From an uncultured Lachnospiraceae bacterium (lineage in GTDB: Bacteria > Bacillota > Clostridia > Lachnospirales > Lachnospiraceae), in assembly GCA_910578475.1 (NCBI GenBank), contig CAJTRK010000001.1:1-64000 (forward strand): DNA of 64,000 nt, written 5' to 3'. The position numbers were made by a program, and so were the translations under genes. Position 1 is the first letter of the stretch. Each line of letters opens with the position of its first letter. Below the pieces are notes generated by a model. It worked only from the letters and a program-made list of their open reading frames with translations, had not been told where the DNA came from and did not search any database. Below are positions 34,498 through 43,041 of the stretch, piece by piece.

Positions 34498-35472
34498 ATG
34501 GGATATCGGGATATTACATTTGAAAAAGACAGTGTGTTTCTTATAGGCGGGGGTGCGGGATTTATCGGTTCCAACCTTTGCGAAGCGTTGGTGGAAATGG
34601 GGTATACGGTTCGTTGTCTGGATAATCTTTCCACCGGAAAGTATGAGAACATCGCACCCTTAATAGAAAAGGAAAACTTTACTTTTATTAAAGGAGATAT
34701 TCGGGAACTGGATACCTGCATGGAGGCGTCCGAGGGTGTGACTTATGTGATGAATGAGGCAGCCTGGGGAAGCGTGCCGCGCAGTATCGAGATGCCTCTT
34801 TTGTATGAAGAGGTCAACATCAAAGGTACGCTGAACATGATGGAAGCGGCAAGACAAAGCGGCGCTAAGAAATTTGTATATGCTTCTTCCTCTTCTGTAT
34901 ATGGCGACCATCCGGTACTTCCAAAGAAGGAGGGACAGGAAGGAAAAGTGCTTTCTCCTTATGCGCTGACCAAAAAAGTGGATGAAGAATACGGAAGGCT
35001 CTACAAAGAATTATATGGATTAGACACTTACGGGCTCCGGTATTTTAATGTATTTGGCCGCCGTCAGGACCCGGAGGGCATGTATGCTGCGGTTATTCCG
35101 AAGTTCATCAAACAGCTGATGAACGATGAAGTCCCTATTATCAACGGAGACGGCAGGCAGTCCAGAGATTTCACTTATATCGATAATGTCATCGAAGCGA
35201 ATCTGAAAGCCTGTCATGCACCATCCGATGCGGCCGGACAGGTATTCAACATCGGTGCGGGCGGAAGAGAATATCTGATTGATATCTATTATGACCTGTG
35301 TGAGGCGCTCGGCAGGAAGACGGAGCCGCAGTTTGGCCCGCCGAGAAAAGGCGATATCCGGGATTCCAATGCGGATATTTCGAAAGCGCGGGAACTTCTG
35401 GGCTATGCGCCGGAATATGATTTTAAGAAAGGTATTGCGCTGGCAATCGACTGGTATAAAGAGAATTTGTAA
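34498..35472 (+). CDS. UDP-N-acetylglucosamine 4-epimerase (TviC/WbpP type)
   Basis: 324 residues from the ATG at 34498 (TAGGAG upstream). This is an extended short-chain dehydrogenase with the NAD motif GGGAGFIGSN (17-26), the catalytic Tyr155 and Lys159 in SPYALTKK, and YASSSSVYGDHP. NEAAWGSVPRSI and GLRYFNVFGRRQDPEGMYAAVIPKF (residues about 178-202) are characteristic of the WbpP/TviC group, which epimerises UDP-GlcNAc to UDP-GalNAc. It has its own promoter. With the dehydrogenase at 29788 it completes a route to UDP-GalNAcA, as in Vi antigen and Pseudomonas O6 biosynthesis. Confidence 0.88.
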   Translation: MGYRDITFEKDSVFLIGGGAGFIGSNLCEALVEMGYTVRCLDNLSTGKYENIAPLIEKENFTFIKGDIRELDTCMEASEGVTYVMNEAAWGSVPRSIEMPLLYEEVNIKGTLNMMEAARQSGAKKFVYASSSSVYGDHPVLPKKEGQEGKVLSPYALTKKVDEEYGRLYKELYGLDTYGLRYFNVFGRRQDPEGMYAAVIPKFIKQLMNDEVPIINGDGRQSRDFTYIDNVIEANLKACHAPSDAAGQVFNIGAGGREYLIDIYYDLCEALGRKTEPQFGPPRKGDIRDSNADISKARELLGYAPEYDFKKGIALAIDWYKENL

Positions 35473-35593
35473 AAGAAATTTGTGGGGGGCGGGAGAAAGA
35501 TAAAATGGCAATATCAAAAGAACGTTTGCGCGGCGGTGTGAAGGAGAAATGTTTTGATTGGTATGTGCGTTAAAGCAAACTGGGGGTATAAAC

Positions 35594-36514
35594 ATGAAAT
35601 ATAAAGTAGTAGTATTTGGTGTTAAAGATACTTCGGAAAATATTGTGGAATTTATTCATCATTCGATTTGTCCGGTTGATTTGGTGATGACCATCAGTCC
35701 GGAGGTGACAAAGAAAAATCAGATTGCAGGTTATAAGGGTCTGTCTGTTTTGACGGAGAAATACGGGATTCCGGTGCACGAAGCGGACAGCTATTTTCTG
35801 ACGGATGAAAAAACACAGAGCTTTTTGCGGGAAAACGAATTTGACATCGGCATATCCATGGGCTGGCAGAGACTGATTCCGCCTTCGGTATTGGAATGTT
35901 TCAAATACGGCATTTACGGCTTTCATGGAAACTGCGGTTATCTGCCTTTCGGACGCGGGCGTTCGCCGCTCAACTGGTCGATTATTCTGGGGGACAGCAG
36001 GTTTAATCTGAACCTGTTCCGCTATGATGAAAAGGCTGACAGTCCGAATGTTTTTGCAACGGAAATGTTTTCGATTACGCCCCACGACGATATCCGCACG
36101 GCTCAGTATAAGAACCAGATATGTTCTAAAAATCTGATTCGCCGGTTGTTAAAAGCGTATGAGGAAGGAACGATTACGATTCGTACCGAGTCAAAAGATT
36201 TTGACTCCTGGTATACGAAACGGACCGCGGCGGACGGTAAAATAGACTTTCATGACAGAACGAGAAATATTTACAATCTGATTCGCGGTGTGGCTGCGCC
36301 TTTTCCGGGAGCCTTTGCCATGTGCGGAGAGCGGAAAGTGACCATATGGGAAGCGCACCCGTTCGACGAAATCATTGATTTTTCAGCTTATGCGCCGGGA
36401 GAAATCATCGATGTGTTCGATGACAAGCCGGTAGTGCGGACGGTGGACGGTTCGCTGTTAATCGACCGCTATGACTGCGAGGTAAAATTAACGCCGGGAG
36501 AACTTCTTACATGA
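35594..36514 (+). CDS. Formyltransferase-like protein with an altered catalytic motif
   Basis: 306 residues from the ATG at 35594 (GGGGG eight bases upstream). It has the fold of Fmt and sugar N-formyltransferases: an N-terminal Rossmann domain and a core motif FHGNCGYLPFGRGRSPLNW. The usual active site is Asn-x-His followed by a distal Asp. His111 is present and Asp149 is in the right region, but the Asn position is Gly109 and two extra residues sit in the HxxLLPxxRG loop. The C-terminal OB-like part (KIDFHDRTRNIYNLIRGVAAPFPG, about 216-239) is intact. It may act on a different acyl donor or acceptor, or be a non-formylating relative. It overlaps the next gene as ATGA. Confidence 0.78.
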   Translation: MKYKVVVFGVKDTSENIVEFIHHSICPVDLVMTISPEVTKKNQIAGYKGLSVLTEKYGIPVHEADSYFLTDEKTQSFLRENEFDIGISMGWQRLIPPSVLECFKYGIYGFHGNCGYLPFGRGRSPLNWSIILGDSRFNLNLFRYDEKADSPNVFATEMFSITPHDDIRTAQYKNQICSKNLIRRLLKAYEEGTITIRTESKDFDSWYTKRTAADGKIDFHDRTRNIYNLIRGVAAPFPGAFAMCGERKVTIWEAHPFDEIIDFSAYAPGEIIDVFDDKPVVRTVDGSLLIDRYDCEVKLTPGELLT

Positions 36515-37644
36515 AAAAAGTTTTATTAATCGTTCCTGCGCTGCATCAGGGGGGCTTCGAAAAAGTATGCGTCGTGACGGCAAGGCTGCTGCAGCCGTAC
36601 TATCAGGTCAAAATCGTTATTTTCGATTCCAGAGACATTGCGTATGATATCCGGGGACTGGAAGTGGCAGACCTGCATCTTGCGAGCCGGCCGGGACGGA
36701 TTGCCAAGCTGTGGAATGTGGTAAAGCGGGGTTATAAGCTGAACCAAATCAAGAGAGACGACGGATTTGATATTGCTTACAGTTTTGGTCCGACGGCCAA
36801 TATTGCCAATATCGTTTCTTTTGGCAGAGCGAAGAAATGGCTCGGCATCAGAAGCTATATGGATATGGACAATCCGAGACAGATAAGATGGTTCTGTAAA
36901 CATGCGGACAGGGTGATATGCTGCTCTGAACAAATCCGTCAGGAAGTTCAGGAAAAATACGGCTGTAAAAATGCCGTGATGCTTCCGAATCCTTTTGATA
37001 TGCGGGAAATAGAAAGGCTGGCGGAAAAGGAAGAGGCGTCGCTGCCCTGGGAGGAAGGCCGTATTCTTGTCTCCATGGGGCGTGAAGATGTGGTGAAAGG
37101 CTTCTGGCATCTGCTAAAAAGCTTCGCGCTTGTGCATAAAGCGCTTCCCGACACGAAGCTGATGATTATCGGGCAGGGAGAATATACAGAATATAAAGAG
37201 CTGGCGGCCGGGCTTGGCATCGACGAAGCGGTTTGCTTTACCGGGTTGAAACGAAATCCCTATCCGTATTTGAAGCGAAGCTCTTTGTATGTACTTACTT
37301 CCTATAACGAAGGATTTCCCAATGCCCTGGTGGAGGCGATGGCGCTCGGCGTTCCGGCGGTTTCGACAGACTGTATGACCGGACCGCGGGAAATTTTGGG
37401 AAGCGAATATGGAATTCTTGTGCCGAATATGAGTCCGGAAGCGGATTTCGAGCCGGAGAATATTACGGAAGAAGAACGGAAGCTTGCGGAGACGATTATT
37501 TCGTTATTAGAAGATGAAGAGCGGATGGCACACTACCGGGAGGCGGCGCGGAAGCGTGCCGGAGACTATACGACAGAAAGCTATCTTGCCGGCATTCAGG
37601 GCTGGATTTCAGATACGTTGAACTGCTCTGGCATGAGGGAATAA
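36511..37644 (+). CDS. Glycosyltransferase family 4
   Basis: 377 residues, GT-B fold. The N-terminus VLLIVPALHQGGFEKVCVV carries the acceptor-side GGFE (a variant of GGAE). The C-terminal domain has LVSMGREDVVKGFWHLL, IIGQGEYTEYKELA and SYNEGFPNALVEAMALGVPAV with the donor-site E-x7-E. TDCMTGPREIL is typical of the poly(glycerol/hexose) GT4 subgroup. The start overlaps the stop of the formyltransferase-like gene, so both are made together. Sugar and linkage are not predictable here. Confidence 0.87.
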   Translation: MKKVLLIVPALHQGGFEKVCVVTARLLQPYYQVKIVIFDSRDIAYDIRGLEVADLHLASRPGRIAKLWNVVKRGYKLNQIKRDDGFDIAYSFGPTANIANIVSFGRAKKWLGIRSYMDMDNPRQIRWFCKHADRVICCSEQIRQEVQEKYGCKNAVMLPNPFDMREIERLAEKEEASLPWEEGRILVSMGREDVVKGFWHLLKSFALVHKALPDTKLMIIGQGEYTEYKELAAGLGIDEAVCFTGLKRNPYPYLKRSSLYVLTSYNEGFPNALVEAMALGVPAVSTDCMTGPREILGSEYGILVPNMSPEADFEPENITEEERKLAETIISLLEDEERMAHYREAARKRAGDYTTESYLAGIQGWISDTLNCSGMRE

Positions 37645-37650
37645 AATGTT

Positions 37651-39423
37651 GTGCCTGCGGCCCGGATTCACAGGCTATGGAAAGGCATGGTTACTGATAT
37701 GGAAAAAGGAACACAGACGAAGAAACAAATCGAATTACCTTCCAGATGGCAGCTCATTGTGCTTCTTCCTTTTGCCGCCCTTTATATGTTTTTTATCATA
37801 CTGGGTAATCTGGAGAAGGCGGAGGAGCTTGGCGCTGCCCGGAATATCGGCAGGATTCTGCTATGGCTGTTTATCAGTTATGCGGTCCTGCTTTTGTTGT
37901 GTTTTCTGATTTCTAACAGGAAAGCGTTTACGGTCTGTCTCCCGGAGAAATTCCGGCTTCCGGAACAGCGGAAGCGTCAGGGGAAATGGTATGTGTTCGT
38001 TCTGTTTTTTCTCTGCAATCTGCTTTGCTATCTGCCTTTTTATCTGATGTATTATCCGACCTGGTTCAGCAACGATGCAATCTGGCAGACGCAGCAAATA
38101 CTGGGCATGGTTCCCAGGTCGAACCATCATCCTTATTTTCACACGATGATAATGCAGTTCTTCTTCGGAATCGGCCATCGGATATCCGGTACGGTTACGG
38201 GAGGGCTGGCTTTTTATACATTCTGGCAGATGACGATTATGGCGCTTGTATTTGCCTTTATCCTGTATCAGCTCTATAAAAGGGGAACCCGTCTGCTGTG
38301 GCTGTTCATCGCGCTGTTGTTTTATGCGGCGCTGCCCTTCAATGCGGTTTTGACAATCTGCATGGGTAAAGATGAGTTTTTTGCGGCGGCGCTGTTTTTT
38401 TATACATGGACGATGACGGAATATGCTCTTTTTGAACGGGAAAATTCTGGAAAAAGAAATTATTTGCGGTACGCCGCGTATTTTGTCTCGGCGCTGCTCG
38501 TCTGTCTTTTGCGGAGCAACGGCATATTCATTTTTTTAGGAACAACTGTTATTTTATTGATATCCGATTGCTGGAAGAGAAGACGGAAATATTCTGCAGG
38601 CGGAACCGTACATAGAGCGTTTTTGGCGAAAAAGTACATATGTGCCGCGCTTGCGCTGTTCTGTTATCTGATATGGCAGGGGCCGGCGCTTGGCGCGCTT
38701 CATGTGCAGCCGCCGGATATCATCGAAGGGCTGACGATGCCGGTTCAGCATCTTACATGTGCCTACTTAAAGGGCGGAGAGCTGACGGAGGAAGAAAAAG
38801 AAATGATAGAGCAGGTCGTTCCGACGGACCGGCTTGCGGAAGTATACAATCCGTATTTGTTCGACCCGGTAAAAGCGTTGATTCGTGAAGAGGGAAATCA
38901 GGCGGTAATCGAAGAGCACAAATGGGAATATTTGAAGCTCTGGTTCCGCGTCGGGCTGCGCAGCCCATTGCAATATGTGGTGGCCGAAGTACGGCAGACG
39001 ATGGGATATTGGGCGTATCGCGTGAGAGATGAGCTGTTTGTATACGGGGAATATTTTATGGTCGATAATCCTTTTGGCGTAACGACGGAAAGGAAACTGT
39101 TTTCCTATAACGACAGTCTTGCGATGGGGGAATATCTGATGGGCTTTCAGAACTTTTTTAACCGGGTCTGGAGCCTGGGGCTGAATACATGGCTCATGTT
39201 GTTTGGGCTTGTTTATGCGGTTTATCGGAAAAGAAATCCGATGCCCTATGTTCCTTCTCTGATGCTGCTTGCGACGCTGCTGCTTGCGACACCGGTCTAT
39301 AACGAATTTCGTTATGTTTACGGGATGTTCATCACGCTGCCCTTCTTATTCAGTTACAGTTTTGGCGTGGGAGAAAGCGGGGCAACATGCGGAAAGGAGG
39401 CGTCTGATGAAAAAGTGGTGTAA
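37651..39423 (+). CDS. DUF6020-like polytopic membrane protein (paralogue of the gene at 18130)
   Basis: Up to 590 residues. The open frame begins with GTG at 37651, but ATG at 37687 or 37699 are likelier starts. About twelve helices. YYPTWFSNDAIWQTQ and NHHPYFHTMIMQFF align in layout with the 18130 protein, and MGKDEFFAAALFFYTWTM and TMPVQHLTCAYL are further family blocks. Probably a GT-C-type transferase, by inference. The last 17 bases overlap the SGNH gene, whose ribosome site lies inside this frame. Confidence 0.7.
   Translation: MPAARIHRLWKGMVTDMEKGTQTKKQIELPSRWQLIVLLPFAALYMFFIILGNLEKAEELGAARNIGRILLWLFISYAVLLLLCFLISNRKAFTVCLPEKFRLPEQRKRQGKWYVFVLFFLCNLLCYLPFYLMYYPTWFSNDAIWQTQQILGMVPRSNHHPYFHTMIMQFFFGIGHRISGTVTGGLAFYTFWQMTIMALVFAFILYQLYKRGTRLLWLFIALLFYAALPFNAVLTICMGKDEFFAAALFFYTWTMTEYALFERENSGKRNYLRYAAYFVSALLVCLLRSNGIFIFLGTTVILLISDCWKRRRKYSAGGTVHRAFLAKKYICAALALFCYLIWQGPALGALHVQPPDIIEGLTMPVQHLTCAYLKGGELTEEEKEMIEQVVPTDRLAEVYNPYLFDPVKALIREEGNQAVIEEHKWEYLKLWFRVGLRSPLQYVVAEVRQTMGYWAYRVRDELFVYGEYFMVDNPFGVTTERKLFSYNDSLAMGEYLMGFQNFFNRVWSLGLNTWLMLFGLVYAVYRKRNPMPYVPSLMLLATLLLATPVYNEFRYVYGMFITLPFLFSYSFGVGESGATCGKEASDEKVV
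37681..37693 (+). repeat. Recurrent leader motif AAAGGCATGGTTA, copy 1
   Basis: Thirteen-base string found upstream of the likely start at 37699. Exact copies occur at 40568 and 48790, and a 12-base copy at 51846, each before a gene start. Confidence 0.7.
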
Positions 39424-40564
39424 GGCGGCGCTTTTTCTGCTGCCGCTGCTTCTGTTTGTAGGCGTGGTGAACTGGTATGTGGATTCTTATGCGTATCTGC
39501 GCGTGACCTACGATGAGATTGCAGATAAAATGACGAATATGTCACAAAATGTCGTCGGACTGGAAGAGTCGGACTACAACGACAGAAATCTGGTTCTGGC
39601 CTGTCTGAACGCCCAGAAAGAAGCGAAGGAAGTCGTAGTCATCGGTTCCAGCCGGGTGTTTACATTCGAACATACATTGTTCGATACGGACTCTTTTTAT
39701 AACGCGGGACTTTCCGAAGCCACGATTTATGATTTGTGGGCGGTAACGGGAATCCTTGCGGCAAACGGCCGGCTGCCCGAAAAGATGGTTATCGGCGTTG
39801 ACGCCTTTTTGTTCAATGCTGCGCATAATAACGACCGCTGGAAGGAACTGGAGTCGTATGTGCAATATATGGATAATGAGACCGGACGAAATACAGGTGG
39901 GGGGACAGGCGTCGGCGAAGAATCCGGAGGAGATGGAAACGGCGCGGAAGTTTTCGGTGAAGGCGCAGAAGCCTCAGGTAAGGATGTGGAAGGCAGGCCG
40001 AATACGGGCAGGCATTACGGTAAATGGCTGTCGCTCGATTATTTCCGCTATAATATCACCTGTCTGCCGGAGGGAAAACGGTTTGATGTGTTTTATACGG
40101 AGGACTGGGAGACGGAGCTGTATACAAAGCACTATGACGGAAGCGTTTCCTACCAACAGGAGCTTCGGGAGGTGGCCGAAGAAGACGTTGTCGCGATGAC
40201 CGGGCAGGCAATGGAAGAGCAGGTCGTCTACCGGATGACGGACTACCGCGAAATCGATGCGGAAAGCATGGAGATGTTCATTTCCCTGCTCGACTATCTG
40301 CAAAGCCAGGATGTGGAAGTAATATTATACTTGCCACCTTACTCACCGATGTTGTATGATTACATAGAATCAGAGGATTCCTTTCGCATCACGCTTGAAG
40401 TTGAAACGAAAATAAAAGAAATTGCATTTGAAAAAAAAGCCGCGTTGTACGGTTCCTATGACCCGGAAGGAAGCGGACTTCAAATGTCGGATTTGTACGA
40501 TGTATATCATGTGAAAACGGAAAAAACACCGGACACTTTTTTTCCGGCAGATATAACAGACTGA
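39407..40564 (+). CDS. Membrane-anchored SGNH/DltD-like protein
   Basis: 385 residues, with ATG at 39407 preceded by GGAAAGGAGG. One N-terminal helix (5-26) puts the rest outside the cell. VVIGSSRVF (77-85) supplies the nucleophile serine of SGNH hydrolase-like proteins such as DltD and AlgJ, and SDLYDVYHV near the C-terminus supplies the Asp-His pair. Residues about 164-210 are a low-complexity Gly/Glu-rich insertion (TGGGTGVGEESGGDGNG and onward) not expected in the family. It precedes a DltA-like ligase and probably helps move or trim acyl or aminoacyl groups on the glycan. Confidence 0.72.
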   Translation: MKKWCKAALFLLPLLLFVGVVNWYVDSYAYLRVTYDEIADKMTNMSQNVVGLEESDYNDRNLVLACLNAQKEAKEVVVIGSSRVFTFEHTLFDTDSFYNAGLSEATIYDLWAVTGILAANGRLPEKMVIGVDAFLFNAAHNNDRWKELESYVQYMDNETGRNTGGGTGVGEESGGDGNGAEVFGEGAEASGKDVEGRPNTGRHYGKWLSLDYFRYNITCLPEGKRFDVFYTEDWETELYTKHYDGSVSYQQELREVAEEDVVAMTGQAMEEQVVYRMTDYREIDAESMEMFISLLDYLQSQDVEVILYLPPYSPMLYDYIESEDSFRITLEVETKIKEIAFEKKAALYGSYDPEGSGLQMSDLYDVYHVKTEKTPDTFFPADITD

Positions 40565-40567
40565 GAG

Positions 40568-40580
40568 AAAGGCATGGTTA
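40568..40580 (+). repeat. Recurrent leader motif AAAGGCATGGTTA, copy 2
   Basis: Exact copy directly downstream of the SGNH stop codon and 20 bases before the ATG of the DltA-like gene. The AAAGG lies too far from the start for an ideal ribosome site. Confidence 0.75.
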
Positions 40581-40587
40581 AAACAGG

Positions 40588-42093
40588 ATGAAAGCCAATG
40601 TGACATACTGGTTGGATGAAAGCGCAAAAAAATGGCCGGATAAGGCGGCATTTGCGGATGAAGGAAAGACGGTTACTTTTGCGGAACTGCAGGGGCAGGC
40701 GAAATCGCTTGCTACAAAGATGATTGAGAAAGGACTGTTTAAAAAACCCGTCGTCGTCTATATGGAAAAAGGCGTAGACGTGCTCGTTTCCTTTATGGGG
40801 GCGGCATACAGCTGTAACTTCTATTCCCCCATCGATGTGGACATGCCTGCAAGCAGGGTCAATAAAATACTGGAAGTGCTGCAGCCGGCGCTTGTCATTA
40901 CGACCGCGGCGCTGAAAGAAACATTTGAAAGCTATGAATATGAAGGCGATTATCTGCTGTTTGAAGAGGCGTGTCATGCCGGGCTCTGTGAAGAAAAAAT
41001 CGAAGCGGCGAGAAACAGGGGAATCGACACGGATTTGCTCTATGTGCTCTTTACGTCCGGTTCTACCGGAGTGCCGAAGGGCGTGACGATTACGCACCGC
41101 TCGGTCATCGATTATATAGACTGGGTGACGGAAACTTTTGACATTACGGAAAAAGACAGTTTCGGTAATCAGGCGCCGTTTTACTTTGATAATTCCATTC
41201 TGGATATATACAGCACGATAAAGGCCGGAGCCACGACCTATATCGTTCCGAAAAATCTGTTTGCGCAGCCGGTGCTTTTATTGGAATATTTGAAGGAAAA
41301 GGAAATCAATACCATATTCTGGGTTCCTTCGGCGTTAATCGTGGTGGCGAAACTGAAAGCTTTCCGGAACGTGGATATCTCGAAAACATTGAAACGGGTG
41401 CTTTTCTGCGGGGAAGTGATGCCGAACAAACAGCTGAACGTCTGGCGGAAGTTTCTGCCGGATGTGATATATGCGAATCTGTATGGACCGACAGAAATAA
41501 CGGACGCCTGCACTTATTATATTGTTGACAGAGAATTTGCGGATGATGAGCCGCTGCCCATCGGCATTCCGATGGCCAATACGGATATTCTCGTGTTAAA
41601 TGAGAAAAACGAATTGGTGACGGGAGACGAAATCGGTGAGCTGTGCGTCAGGGGCACTTCTCTTTCCATGGGATATTACAACAATCCGGAGAAGACGAGG
41701 GAGGCTTTCGTACAGAATCCGTTAAATCCTTTCGTGCCGGAAATCATTTACCGAACCGGGGATTTGGTAAAATATAACGAATACGGCGAGATTATTTATC
41801 TTTCCAGAAAAGATTTTCAAATCAAGCATATGGGACACCGTATCGAACTGGGTGAAATCGAAACGGCCGTTTCTTCTCTCGAAGAAATCTCTCTGTGCTG
41901 CTGTCTGTATGATGAGAAAAAGCAGAAAATTGTGTTGTTTCTGGAAGGAGAACTGGAAAAAGCCTATATTAACGGGAAAATTTCCAGTCTGGTTCCCGAA
42001 TATATGCTGCCGAATAAGGTGATTTCACTGGAAAAAATGCCAATCAATGCGAATGGCAAAATCGACAGAGTGAAATTGAAAGAGTTTTTGTAA
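40588..42093 (+). CDS. DltA-like amino-acid adenylation enzyme (carrier-protein ligase)
   Basis: 501 residues, close to the DltA length of about 505. AMP-forming motifs in order: FTSGSTGVPKGVTITHRS (about 155-172), LYGPTEITDACTYY (near 300), YRTGDLVKYNEYGEIIYLSRKDFQIKHMGHRIELGEIE (about 390-428, quoted in part) and the C-terminal NANGKID with the catalytic Lys. The DFQIK and GHRIELGEIE forms are typical of DltA, which loads D-alanine on DltC. A carrier protein (44295) and an MBOAT protein (44526) lie downstream. The amino acid could be D-Ala or another; specificity residues were not resolved. A formyltransferase is the next gene. Confidence 0.85.
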   Translation: MKANVTYWLDESAKKWPDKAAFADEGKTVTFAELQGQAKSLATKMIEKGLFKKPVVVYMEKGVDVLVSFMGAAYSCNFYSPIDVDMPASRVNKILEVLQPALVITTAALKETFESYEYEGDYLLFEEACHAGLCEEKIEAARNRGIDTDLLYVLFTSGSTGVPKGVTITHRSVIDYIDWVTETFDITEKDSFGNQAPFYFDNSILDIYSTIKAGATTYIVPKNLFAQPVLLLEYLKEKEINTIFWVPSALIVVAKLKAFRNVDISKTLKRVLFCGEVMPNKQLNVWRKFLPDVIYANLYGPTEITDACTYYIVDREFADDEPLPIGIPMANTDILVLNEKNELVTGDEIGELCVRGTSLSMGYYNNPEKTREAFVQNPLNPFVPEIIYRTGDLVKYNEYGEIIYLSRKDFQIKHMGHRIELGEIETAVSSLEEISLCCCLYDEKKQKIVLFLEGELEKAYINGKISSLVPEYMLPNKVISLEKMPINANGKIDRVKLKEFL

Positions 42094-42112
42094 TCAAGGG
42101 CAGCAAGTCGGC

Positions 42113-42122
42113 GTGGTAAAAT
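42113..42122 (+). promoter_or_regulatory. Possible extended -10 promoter before the formyltransferase gene
   Basis: GTGGTAAAAT carries an extended -10 (TG-G-TAAAAT) similar to the GTGGTA(C/T)AAT strings at 13455 and 19971. No convincing -35 box is found at 17 bases, so the call is weak. Confidence 0.3.
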
Positions 42123-42161
42123 TAAATATCATGCGTTGTTAAAATAACGGAAGAGGGAATC

Positions 42162-43025
42162 ATGTTGCAGAGCGCATTTGAAAAAGTCATCGTCATCGGC
42201 TATGGAAAAATAACAGGCGAAATTTTAGAATATATTATTGAAAAGCAGCAAGAATTTGGATACTGTGCGGCGTTTATCGAGCACGAAGTGCATCCGTTTG
42301 GGATTACGGAGAAAATCTGCCGGGAACATCAGGTTACTTTTGCGCGAATCGAGAATAAAAAAGAGCTTGCGTCTCATTTTGGCTCGATATCGGAAAAGAC
42401 ATTGATTGTCAGCGCCAGCAATAACTTTTTGTTTCCAAAGGAACTGGTGGAAAAAGAGAATCTTACGATTATCAATTTCCATAATGCGCTTCTTCCGGAT
42501 TATCCGGGCAGAAATGCGCCGAGTTGGGCCATTTACATGGGAGAAAGGGAGAGCGGCATCACTTGGCATTATGTGAATGCGGGCATCGACGAAGGCAGTA
42601 TCATTATTCAGAAACGATGTGAAATCGGCCCCGACACGAAGGCCTATGAACTGGCGGAACAGTTGATGAAGCTCGCCTATGAAGCGTTTGTCGAATGCTT
42701 TGAGGATGTTATGAAAGCGCGGGCCGTGACAAGGCCTCAGCCATTGGACGGGACGAGGCGTATGTATCGATCTTATGAAGCGCCCGGCGACGGTTTCTTT
42801 GAGATGACACAGGAGCCGGAAAGCATCTACCGCCTGCTGCGCAGCATGGATTACGGAAAAAGCAACATTTTCCCTCCGGCGCAGACGGTAATGGACGGTA
42901 AAAAAGCGGTAATTCTGCGGTACCGGAAAATTTTCGGAGACTTGCCGGAAAGAAAGGAAGGCTTCTGCTATCTGCCGATGGGAGAAAATACCTTTTTAAA
43001 GTTAAAGTATGCGAATGTGGACTGA
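42162..43025 (+). CDS. Formyltransferase family protein, canonical active site
   Basis: 287 residues, Fmt/sugar N-formyltransferase fold. The full catalytic triad is present: Asn105 and His107 in IINFHNALLPDYPGRNAP and Asp143 in NAGIDEGSII. It would transfer formyl from N10-formyltetrahydrofolate to an amine. The acceptor could be a 4-amino-4,6-dideoxy sugar (WecE or PglE product). It sits between a DltA-like ligase and its carrier protein, so an aminoacyl-carrier thioester is also possible, as in the formylation domain of linear gramicidin synthetase. The ribosome site is GAAGAGGGA. Confidence 0.84.
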   Translation: MLQSAFEKVIVIGYGKITGEILEYIIEKQQEFGYCAAFIEHEVHPFGITEKICREHQVTFARIENKKELASHFGSISEKTLIVSASNNFLFPKELVEKENLTIINFHNALLPDYPGRNAPSWAIYMGERESGITWHYVNAGIDEGSIIIQKRCEIGPDTKAYELAEQLMKLAYEAFVECFEDVMKARAVTRPQPLDGTRRMYRSYEAPGDGFFEMTQEPESIYRLLRSMDYGKSNIFPPAQTVMDGKKAVILRYRKIFGDLPERKEGFCYLPMGENTFLKLKYANVD

Positions 43026-43041
43026 CGAAGAGGCCGGAAGA

